Part shown: in pieces, positions 1 to 5,495 of the stretch
Layout: each line of letters begins with the position of its first letter
Numbering within the stretch: position 1 is the first letter of the stretch
Source of the DNA: Micrococcales bacterium
Lineage (GTDB): Bacteria > Actinomycetota > Actinomycetes > S36-B12 > UBA10799
Assembly (NCBI GenBank): GCA_023252115.1
Contig: JAHEXM010000066.1
Location: 1 to 7,850, forward strand
Direction: 5' to 3'
Length of the DNA: 7,850 nucleotides
The notes under the pieces: model-generated
Seen by the model: only the letters and a program-made list of their open reading frames with translations
The model's database searches: none
Told to the model about the DNA's origin: nothing
Translations under genes and position numbers: made by a program

Positions 1-1
1 A

Positions 2-715
2 AGCGAGCGCGGATTCGCCGTCGGTGCAGTTCATGGTGACCTCGGACAAGGCGCACGGGAGCAATCGTTGCGCGCATTCCGCAACGGCAAGGTAGATGTT
101 TTAGTTGCTACTGATGTCGCCGCGCGAGGAATTGACGTAGATGGCGTCACGCACGTCATCAACTACGCATGCCCCGAAGACGAGAAGACGTACCTTCACC
201 GCATCGGTCGAACAGGGCGAGCTGGAGCTTCCGGAGTTGCCATCACTCTGGTGGACTGGGACGACGTGCCGCGCTGGCTGCTGATCAATAAAGCACTCGG
301 TCTGCCATTCGTCGATCCGCCCGAAACGTATTCGTCCTCTCCTCACGTTTACACCGGGCTTGGGATTCCGCCTGGAACTAAAGGCCGTTTGCCATCAGCG
401 TCTCGCACGCGTGAAGGTCTGTCTGCCGAGAAGATGGAAGACCTTGGCGAAACAGGCAAGTCAGCGGGAGCACGTGGACGCAGCAACGACTCACGCGATG
501 GCAAGACACGTGGCGGGCGAAACGACAAGCCCCGAAACGACAAGCCCCGAAACGACAAAGGACGCAGCGGCAATTCAGGTAACCGAAACCGCAGCAAGTC
601 TGGTGACGCCGCCGATAAGAGTGGTGGCAGCACGTCGTCTCGCAGCAGTTCGCCAAAGAAACGCCAACGCACGCGGGGTGGAAAACCGGCTACACCGCCG
701 GCTGCTAGTTCCTGA
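2..715 (+). CDS. DEAD-box ATP-dependent RNA helicase, C-terminal part (5' end outside window)
   Basis: The frame is open from base 2 and the start lies upstream, so this is a 237-residue C-terminal fragment. It holds the second RecA-like domain of a superfamily 2 helicase: an HGDL segment near residue 15, motif V (VATDVAARGIDV, about residues 35-46) and motif VI (HRIGRTGRAG, about 66-75), which supplies the arginine finger. DEAD-box proteins unwind or remodel RNA using ATP in ribosome assembly and mRNA turnover. After about residue 130 the protein becomes a low-complexity tail rich in Lys, Arg, Ser, Gly and Asn, typical of RNA-binding tails of RhlE/CsdA-type helicases, and it includes RNDKP repeats. 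From memory, M. tuberculosis rhlE (Rv3211) also lies close to a ParA-like gene (Rv3213c), which would match parA downstream here. The family is secure; the exact RhlE/CsdA identity is not, because the N-terminal domain is missing. Confidence 0.93.
   Translation, partial: SERGFAVGAVHGDLGQGAREQSLRAFRNGKVDVLVATDVAARGIDVDGVTHVINYACPEDEKTYLHRIGRTGRAGASGVAITLVDWDDVPRWLLINKALGLPFVDPPETYSSSPHVYTGLGIPPGTKGRLPSASRTREGLSAEKMEDLGETGKSAGARGRSNDSRDGKTRGGRNDKPRNDKPRNDKGRSGNSGNRNRSKSGDAADKSGGSTSSRSSSPKKRQRTRGGKPATPPAASS
518..558 (+). repeat. 15-bp in-frame tandem repeat encoding RNDKP
   Basis: About 2.7 nearly identical 15-bp units (cgaaacgacaagccc) lie head to tail within the helicase tail. They encode Arg-Asn-Asp-Lys-Pro twice, then Arg-Asn-Asp-Lys followed by Gly. 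The unit is a multiple of three, so gain or loss of a copy keeps the frame. It looks like a slippage-made expansion of a basic RNA-binding tail. Confidence 0.85.
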
Positions 716-739
716 AATCCCTTGCGGCACAAGGGATTT
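715..739 (+). terminator. Hairpin at the end of the helicase gene
   Basis: A perfect 10-bp inverted repeat (AAATCCCTTG / CAAGGGATTT) encloses a 5-base loop (CGGCA). The first stem base is the last base of the helicase TGA stop codon. The right arm ends in TTT, followed by mixed sequence rather than a long T run. This fits an intrinsic terminator with a short U tract, separating the helicase from the next gene on the same strand. It could instead be a 3'-end-protecting hairpin. Confidence 0.7.
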
Positions 740-850
740 GATTCAACACTCAAACATTAATGTCCGATTATGTCCCGTTTTTAGAGTGACCCATCCAATG
801 ATGTGACCTTCGTCCTGTTGGTTGAACGGATATTCACGCAGTCTCGACCA

Positions 851-1456
851 ATGAAATCAGTAAATCCTTCTTCTACTTCTGCGCGCCCAAAGCCGAAACA
901 CAGTCGAGGACTTGCACTTGCGGCTGCTGTACCAATGCTGGGCGCTACTGCTGTACTTGCACCGATGGTGGCCGGAGTGCCTGCGGCACAGGCGGTTCCG
1001 CGACCTGCGGCCAAGCCAGTGACATTTGTGCCAGCAAACAAACCCGGTCGTCACGTGACCACCCGCAACTGGTTGGCCGGTCATGGTGTCTCAGTCATTC
1101 GCGGACGGCAATGTGTTGAACTTGCGACTCGCTTGTATGCAAGGAACCACTGGGGATCGCTTAACAACATTTATGGATTGCGATCAGGTCGTTTGTACGA
1201 ACACAAAGTGACGTTTCATCGCAATGGTTCCGGTTACCTACCGGTACCTGGCGATGTCGTCGTAGAGCTTGGTGGCTCGTACCAACACGTTGCTGTAGTC
1301 AACCGGGTGAGTAAACACGCGATCTTCACCTTTGAACAAAACGCAAATCCAAGCGGACGCCACACGTACGGCTGGAACGGCAAAAAGGCTTGGGGTGCAT
1401 ACGGCCCGCGTCACGTTGGCGGCTTCATTCACAGTTCCAAGAACCACTTCATCTAG
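851..1456 (+). CDS. Secreted CHAP-domain protein, probable peptidoglycan hydrolase/amidase
   Basis: This is a 201-residue protein. Residues 1-48 form a signal peptide: a basic n-region with K14, K16 and R19, a hydrophobic core about 21-42, and an AQA cleavage site after residue 48. The mature part is essentially one CHAP domain (cysteine, histidine-dependent amidohydrolase/peptidase). The likely nucleophile is C88 in RGRQCVELA, the catalytic histidine is H146 in the QHVAVV strand, and the third polar residue is E162 or N164 in FEQN. CHAP enzymes cut cell-wall peptides or the amide bond to sugar. No separate wall-binding domain is seen, so it may work in cell separation or wall remodelling. 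The ATG at 851 is chosen because it sits directly before the signal peptide; a GTG at 803 in frame would add 16 residues. No convincing Shine-Dalgarno sequence precedes either start. The target bond is inferred. Confidence 0.85.
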   Translation: MKSVNPSSTSARPKPKHSRGLALAAAVPMLGATAVLAPMVAGVPAAQAVPRPAAKPVTFVPANKPGRHVTTRNWLAGHGVSVIRGRQCVELATRLYARNHWGSLNNIYGLRSGRLYEHKVTFHRNGSGYLPVPGDVVVELGGSYQHVAVVNRVSKHAIFTFEQNANPSGRHTYGWNGKKAWGAYGPRHVGGFIHSSKNHFI

Positions 1457-1884
1457 GAACTGGAGTTCGCCGTCAGGCTGCGCAAGGTAAGTGAGCGCGG
1501 GATGCCTGCTACTTCAATATCGCTGATGATCGGTGTGCTGCTGCTTCCGTGTTCCACGGCTTGACCATGGACGGTGTGCAGAACACTGTCACCGGTCACC
1601 ACTGCGGTGACTGGTGATTCGATGCGACCCTTGCTGTGGTTAGTGAAGACCACGCTCAAGTTGTAGCGAGTCCCTGTTGTGTTCTGTTCCGCTGTGTAGT
1701 TGAGCACCGCGGTCAATTGAAGCTCGTGATTGGTCAAGGCGAATGCTCGACTGGGCAACGATGAAGTCGCCGCAACTGTTGGTGGTGATCCGCCTGACGG
1801 CAGCAACTGCGGAGTAACCGCAGAGATCCCGAGCAGCCCGACAAGGACTACTCCCGCGGTGACAAAACTGCCCCGAATGTGCAC
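1453..1884 (-). CDS. Exported or membrane-anchored protein of unknown function
   Basis: I do not recognise a family. From the GTG at 1884 the protein has 143 residues. A short start with one arginine is followed by a strongly hydrophobic stretch (about residues 7-25), then a Ser/Thr/Pro-rich linker. The rest is a soluble region with alternating hydrophobic residues (LTAVLNYT, YNLSVVFTNHS, VTAVVTGD) that suggests a small extracytoplasmic beta-sandwich. It has no cysteine, so there is no lipobox or disulfide. An in-frame TTG at 1926 would add 14 residues. The GTG is preferred because the hydrophobic segment then lies near the N-terminus and a TANNNT hexamer (TAGCCT) lies exactly 7 bases upstream, which would suit a leaderless transcript; neither start has a Shine-Dalgarno sequence. 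The gene converges on the CHAP gene and overlaps it by four bases. Start and function are both uncertain. Confidence 0.6.
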   Translation of the reverse strand: MHIRGSFVTAGVVLVGLLGISAVTPQLLPSGGSPPTVAATSSLPSRAFALTNHELQLTAVLNYTAEQNTTGTRYNLSVVFTNHSKGRIESPVTAVVTGDSVLHTVHGQAVEHGSSSTPIISDIEVAGIPRSLTLRSLTANSSS

Positions 1885-1891
1885 TCGATCA

Positions 1892-1897
1892 AGGCTA
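1892..1897 (-). promoter_or_regulatory. Candidate -10 box (TAGCCT) for a leaderless transcript
   Basis: On the minus strand TAGCCT matches the actinobacterial -10 pattern TANNNT and ends exactly 7 bases before the GTG at 1884. Transcription would then begin at or next to the start codon. No good -35 box is seen. TANNNT fixes only three bases, so a chance match is quite possible. Confidence 0.3.
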
Positions 1898-1967
1898 CAA
1901 ACGTTGGGCAGTGGAGCGAAAAACAACTAACCCGATCGGGCTTTGAACAACGAAGTTTGGGACGACC

Positions 1968-2378
1968 CTAGGCCTTCATGGATACGGTGACCCAGGAGCG
2001 CTGTTCGCAGGCCGGGCATTTGAGATACGCACGATGCCCAACACCGGGAAGCGGCATATGAAATCCAGTCATCGTCATCTTTGCTAGACGCACGTATGAA
2101 ATAACCGAGCGCCGATTGCAGCGCGAGCACTCCAGGGCGACTGACCCGATTGCCGGAGGCTGTTGCGCGTTGCTAAACAGAGCCCGTTTGCCTTGCTGGT
2201 CGTCTTCGCGTGACGCAGCCGCCGATACCGGCGCATCGGTCGCTTTCGGCGGCGGTTTAATTCGGTCAAAGGACGGTCCGGCCTGACGTGGAACGCCAAC
2301 CGGAGTCTTCTTGGGGGTCTTCGCAGACTTCTTGCGTGGCTGTGCCTTGCGACGTTCAGTCTTGCCCGAGTCAGTCAT
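1968..2378 (-). CDS. Basic zinc-ribbon protein coupled to parA
   Basis: This is a 136-residue protein with no family name that I recognise. Residues 1-45 are very basic and probably disordered (for example RRKAQPRKKSAKTPKK from residue 9). A linker follows, and residues 80-136 form a zinc ribbon with two CxxC knuckles: C84/C87 (CSRC) and C121/C124 (CPAC), about 33 residues apart, which should hold one zinc ion. Such a layout suits nucleic-acid or protein binding. Its ATG overlaps the parA stop codon by one base (TAATG), so the two are almost certainly co-transcribed and translationally coupled. The pairing suggests it works with the ParA ATPase, and its basic N-terminus could touch DNA or ParA; that is inference. 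It ends about 80 bases before the exported-protein gene on the same strand. Confidence 0.75.
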   Translation of the reverse strand: MTDSGKTERRKAQPRKKSAKTPKKTPVGVPRQAGPSFDRIKPPPKATDAPVSAAASREDDQQGKRALFSNAQQPPAIGSVALECSRCNRRSVISYVRLAKMTMTGFHMPLPGVGHRAYLKCPACEQRSWVTVSMKA

Positions 2379-3139
2379 TAGTCGTCGTCTTTGATGATTC
2401 GTCGTGCAACTTCCCGATAGGCAGCCGCTCCGCGTGAGGTTCCTGCGGTAGCTAAAACAGAGCGGCCGGCCGCGGGCGCTTCGGCAAAACGAATCGACTT
2501 TGCAATCGGCGGCTCAAGGACGCTGAGCTGATAACGCTGCTGAACATCAGAGAGCACCGCCTTTGCCATGTTGGTGCGGGCATCAAACATCGTGGGCAAG
2601 ACTCCACGAATCGTCAGGTCCTTGTTACACAGACGCTGGACGTCGGCGACAGTGTCCAGCAACTGTCGGACGCCACGGTGCGACAGCGTCTCGCACTGCA
2701 GGGGAATGATGACCTCATCAGCCGCGGTCAAAGCATTGATGGTCAGGACCCCTAGCGAAGGCGAGCAATCGAGCACAATCAGGTCGTAGTCGCCAGCGAC
2801 GTCTTCTAGGGCGGAGCGAAGGGCGTACTCACGCCCAGTCTTGGTAAGAAGGTGAGCTTCGGTTCCAGCGAGGTCAATGGTGGCTGGCAATAGGTCCGGG
2901 CCATCATCAGTGGGCACCAGGGCCAGTCGAGCGGCAACTCGGCCAAGCAACACGTCATGAACCGAAAACTCGAGAGCCTCGGGATCGAGGCCTAGCGAGA
3001 ACGTCAGGCAAGCCTGGGGGTCAAGGTCAACGAGCAGGACCTTTCGGCCCATTTCGGCCCATGCGGCACCCAGGGATGCAACGGTCGTGGTCTTTGCCAC
3101 GCCGCCTTTTTGGTTGGCTACGGCAATTGTCCTGGTCAC
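2378..3139 (-). CDS. ParA/Soj-family Walker-type ATPase (orphan ParA)
   Basis: This 253-residue protein is of normal size for a short ParA. It has a deviant Walker A motif (KGGVAKTTT, residues 11-19) with the signature lysine K11 and P-loop lysine K16, a Walker A' segment (DLDPQ, 38-42) and Walker B (LIVLDCSPS, D124). Such ATPases dimerise on ATP, bind DNA non-specifically and position chromosomes, plasmids or protein cargo. The alanine in place of the second glycine-rich-loop glycine (GGVAK rather than GGVGK) occurs, as I recall, in a ParA subgroup common in actinobacteria and encoded away from parB. No parB or parS is visible here. The frame stays open to 3913, but homology begins at the GTG at 3139; GACGAG nine bases upstream is a weak Shine-Dalgarno candidate. 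It is followed by the coupled zinc-ribbon gene and is divergent from the hydrolase-ATPase gene, with 52 bases between the starts. Confidence 0.92.
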   Translation of the reverse strand: MTRTIAVANQKGGVAKTTTVASLGAAWAEMGRKVLLVDLDPQACLTFSLGLDPEALEFSVHDVLLGRVAARLALVPTDDGPDLLPATIDLAGTEAHLLTKTGREYALRSALEDVAGDYDLIVLDCSPSLGVLTINALTAADEVIIPLQCETLSHRGVRQLLDTVADVQRLCNKDLTIRGVLPTMFDARTNMAKAVLSDVQQRYQLSVLEPPIAKSIRFAEAPAAGRSVLATAGTSRGAAAYREVARRIIKDDD

Positions 3140-3178
3140 AGATACGCACTCGTCAGGTCGTTGGTCGGGTTCGAGGCC

Positions 3179-3184
3179 TATTCT
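3179..3184 (+). promoter_or_regulatory. Candidate -10 box (TATTCT) for the hydrolase-ATPase gene
   Basis: TATTCT lies in the 52-base gap between the divergent starts of parA and the hydrolase fusion. It matches TANNNT and is followed by 7 bases and then the GTG at 3192, the spacing expected of a leaderless actinobacterial transcript. There is no clear -35 box, and no Shine-Dalgarno sequence at a suitable distance (a GAGG at 3173-3176 is too far). The position supports the GTG at 3192 as the start. Confidence 0.4.
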
Positions 3185-3191
3185 GCCGCGA

Positions 3192-4544
3192 GTGAGCACG
3201 CCTCCTTTCGTCGCCCTCCCACCTGGGGTTCTGGCGACGACTCTGCCCGGAGCTTTCGGGCCGCTCGCAGGCCTGGTTGGCGCACCAAAAAATGAGTCAC
3301 GCGGAACCGTGTTACTGGTTCCCGGGTTCACTGGCAGCAAAGAGGACTTCATCGCAGTGCTGCCGATTCTGCAAGCACTTGATTGGCACGCGGTGGCGAT
3401 CGATATGCCGGGCCAATACGAATCCACCGGACCACACGATGCCGATGCATATTCGCTCGAAGTGCTGTCGAGTTCGATTCTGTCGGCTGCGCGCGAGTTG
3501 CGCGCACAGACCGGGAAGCGAGTACACATCCTCGGGCACTCATTCGGTGGCCTTGTCGTGCGCAACGCACTATTGGAAGACGACTCTGCCGATCCCTCAA
3601 TCAAGTCGGTAACTTTCCTGTGCAGCGGCCCTGGTGCGCTTGCAGACGAATCGCAAGTCGGTCCACTACGCAGACTGATTTCGCTTCTGCCGGACGCATC
3701 ACTGGAATACATCTGGGAACTGAAAGAACAAAGCGACCGTGCCAACGGTTGGGTTGAACCGAGCAAAGAGGTGTATGACTTTCTGTTCAAACGATTCACT
3801 GCAAACAACCCGCACGCTATGCGAGCGGCGGCACAGGTACTTGCCGACGAAACACAACGACTTGATGAAGTTGCCCGAACACTCGCTGGTCGGAAGATCC
3901 CGGCACTGGTCACCTATGGCGATTACGACGATGCATGGTCACCAGCAATCCAGTCAGAGATGGCAAGGATCATTGGCGCTTCGCAAGCCACCTTTCCGCA
4001 GACGGGCCATTCGCCAAACGCCGAACATCCGTTGTGGTGCGCCGGAGCGCTCGAGGCATTTTGGGCCGATGCAGAAGAAATCGACGCGAGGCCGGTTGAT
4101 TCGGTACCGCCACCTTTTGGTGCACCAATTGGCGTTAGCCACGACATTTCTGGGTACAACGAAGGCATGGAACTTCGTGTGCCCGTAGGTGATTCCCTTG
4201 CTGAAGTCGGCAAGGCACGCAACACTTTGGGCCGCGCTGTTCAGGCGTGGGATCTGAGTCACGTGGCCGACGACCTTGAACTGGTTGCAAGCGAAATGGT
4301 GACGAATGCGATTCGATACGGGGCTTCGCCCATCGAGTTTCGCCTTATCGCTGGTGACGGCTTTTTGAGATTTGAGGTTCGCGACGGCGCGGCACACTTG
4401 CTGCCTGCACCCCGCGATGCAGCTGATGATGAAGCTGGCGGTCGTGGTTTAGCCTTGATTGAAGCGCTCTCGACCGAATGGGGCGTCGATATTCATAGCG
4501 ACGCAAAGACCGTGTGGGCGACCATCTCGACAATCCATGAGTGA
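3192..4544 (+). CDS. Fusion: alpha/beta hydrolase plus RsbW-like anti-sigma-type ATPase domain
   Basis: This is a 450-residue two-domain protein. Residues about 35-292 are an alpha/beta hydrolase: oxyanion-hole region VPGFTGS (43-49), nucleophile elbow GHSFGG with S117, probable acid D246 (GDYDD), and catalytic H273 (TGHSPNAEHP). A Pro-rich linker (about 295-325) leads to a HATPase_c_2-type domain (about 326-450) like RsbW/SpoIIAB: N box SEMVTNAIRYG with E368 and N372, G1 box VRDG (D398, G399), G2 box GGRGLALI (416-423). Such domains bind ATP, phosphorylate an anti-anti-sigma partner and sequester a sigma factor. B. subtilis RsbQ is a hydrolase acting upstream of RsbP and RsbW, so a fusion would place signal and kinase on one chain; this is inference. 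No signal peptide or TM segment is seen, so it is cytoplasmic. The frame is open from 3087, but that stretch overlaps parA; GTG 3192 is the best start. The substrate and partners are unknown. Confidence 0.85.
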   Translation: MSTPPFVALPPGVLATTLPGAFGPLAGLVGAPKNESRGTVLLVPGFTGSKEDFIAVLPILQALDWHAVAIDMPGQYESTGPHDADAYSLEVLSSSILSAARELRAQTGKRVHILGHSFGGLVVRNALLEDDSADPSIKSVTFLCSGPGALADESQVGPLRRLISLLPDASLEYIWELKEQSDRANGWVEPSKEVYDFLFKRFTANNPHAMRAAAQVLADETQRLDEVARTLAGRKIPALVTYGDYDDAWSPAIQSEMARIIGASQATFPQTGHSPNAEHPLWCAGALEAFWADAEEIDARPVDSVPPPFGAPIGVSHDISGYNEGMELRVPVGDSLAEVGKARNTLGRAVQAWDLSHVADDLELVASEMVTNAIRYGASPIEFRLIAGDGFLRFEVRDGAAHLLPAPRDAADDEAGGRGLALIEALSTEWGVDIHSDAKTVWATISTIHE

Positions 4545-4569
4545 CTAACTTGCGAATCCGGCTTAGTCA
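4542..4569. terminator. Inverted repeat holding both convergent stop codons, possible weak bidirectional terminator
   Basis: TGACTAA (4542-4548) and TTAGTCA (4563-4569) are perfect inverted copies separated by 14 bases. The left arm contains the TGA stop of the hydrolase fusion; the right arm contains the TAA stop of the nuclease on the other strand. A 7-bp, mostly A/T stem with a 14-base loop and no T run is weak, so termination is only a possibility. Nothing else in the 18-base gap looks like a terminator. Confidence 0.3.
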
Positions 4570-5486
4570 GCCAGCCCAGCCCACCGTTGCTTTGCCGGCG
4601 CGGCATCCCGCCCAACTTTGCACCATTGGCGAAAGTCGCACCAACCGCATTGGTTTCCTGGTCGCGGTGGCAACACCGCATCAACTTCAACGTCATCGTT
4701 GACGCCCGCGTCGGATTCGCCAGCACGCAACGCCACCGTGTCGAGTCCGGCTTTCCAGAGTTCATCCGCGTGGGCAGCATCGACGGTGACGTTTTCGGCA
4801 CGCACGATTTGGCGCTGCAGTGATTCATCGGTGTGATCCCATGCCGCAACATACGCAGTCGGCAAATGGTGAAGCTCGACTCGTTTGCACTCTCGTCGCA
4901 ATGTGCGCCGTGCCGCTACCGCGTAGAGAGCCAGCGCTTGCGATGTACGCGCATCATCGTCGGTGAGGGGAGTGCGCCCGGTCTTGTAATCAACAATCAC
5001 GACTTCGTTTGCGTTATCAACGCCGTCGACCTTCGGGCGTTCATCAATTCGGTCCACTCGACCCGATAAAGCCATGGGACCAATCGGTGCAGCAACAGTT
5101 CGCTCAATTCCGATGGGTTGACGTTGCGGGTCGACGCTGGCGAGATAACGGCTGGTCATGGCAGCTGCTCGCCCCCTCCAGTCCAGCGATTGGGCGTCAT
5201 CGCGAAAGCCTTCGTTGACCCACCCACGGATCACTAACGTCGTCCCCGCTTCGCCCGTGCGCTGAGCTGGCGGCAAATCCCACCACTGCTTGAGTGCCGC
5301 ATGGACCACAGCACCGACGGTGTTGTGCCCCCACGCTCCAGTTCGCGGGCGGCGCTCTAGGTAGGTGAAGCGAAACTTGCGCGGACAGTCTGACCAGTTG
5401 GCCAATTTTGTGGGAGTGACCGCATACAGCCTTTTGGGCATGGCGTCGAGCGCAAGTTGCTCGTCGGATGCTGTCGAGGGCGCCAT
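4563..5486 (-). CDS. Stand-alone RecB-family PD-(D/E)XK exonuclease with probable 4Fe-4S cluster
   Basis: This 307-residue protein is a RecB/Cas4/AddB-type nuclease (PD-(D/E)XK superfamily, COG2887-like) without a helicase. Conserved marks in order: TPTKLANWSDCPRKF (24-38) with C34; H62 in GAVVHAAL; D145 in GRVDRID; the catalytic D166-Y167-K168 in VVIVDYKTG; Q183 in QALALY. Three C-terminal cysteines, C280, C283 and C289 (CGWCDFRQWC), together with C34 give the 'iron staple' pattern that holds a 4Fe-4S cluster in AddB and Cas4. The family cuts DNA ends in recombination and repair; the substrate here is unknown. It is the last gene of the minus-strand operon, starting 9 bases after the DUF2332 stop. 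ATG 5486 is used; another in-frame ATG at 5441 leaves the nuclease intact. GAGCAA just before the ATG is a poor Shine-Dalgarno sequence, so coupling to the upstream gene may matter. No cas genes are nearby. Confidence 0.9.
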   Translation of the reverse strand: MAPSTASDEQLALDAMPKRLYAVTPTKLANWSDCPRKFRFTYLERRPRTGAWGHNTVGAVVHAALKQWWDLPPAQRTGEAGTTLVIRGWVNEGFRDDAQSLDWRGRAAAMTSRYLASVDPQRQPIGIERTVAAPIGPMALSGRVDRIDERPKVDGVDNANEVVIVDYKTGRTPLTDDDARTSQALALYAVAARRTLRRECKRVELHHLPTAYVAAWDHTDESLQRQIVRAENVTVDAAHADELWKAGLDTVALRAGESDAGVNDDVEVDAVLPPRPGNQCGWCDFRQWCKVGRDAAPAKQRWAGLAD

Positions 5487-5495
5487 TTGCTCAGA

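Noticed and set aside
360..806. A 148-codon plus-strand frame within the helicase tail and terminator.
   Set aside because: It is a shifted-frame shadow of the helicase tail, has no family resemblance, and runs through the terminator hairpin.
740..850. A riboswitch in the leader of the CHAP gene.
   Set aside because: Some actinobacterial cell-wall hydrolase genes have long c-di-AMP riboswitch leaders, but this gap is only about 110 bases after the terminator and shows no recognisable conserved elements or stems. Only weak promoter-like hexamers (TTCAAC at 742 and GATTAT at 766) are visible.
1955..1967. A terminator after the zinc-ribbon gene (GGGTCGTCCC on the minus strand).
   Set aside because: The stem is only three base pairs, the flanks do not pair, and there is no T run.
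3087..3191. An earlier GTG start for the hydrolase fusion.
   Set aside because: The extension lies antisense over the parA P-loop region and adds no recognisable sequence; GTG 3192 lies in the intergenic gap and has a candidate -10 box.
3140..3913. The parA frame remains open for a further 258 codons upstream.
   Set aside because: This stretch runs antisense through the hydrolase gene, is Ser/Arg-rich with no recognisable domain, and ParA homology begins exactly at the GTG at 3139.
4563..5486. A Cas4 protein of a CRISPR system.
   Set aside because: The RecB-like fold and cysteines resemble Cas4, but there are no repeats, cas1/cas2 or other cas genes nearby, and stand-alone RecB-family nucleases are common in actinobacteria.
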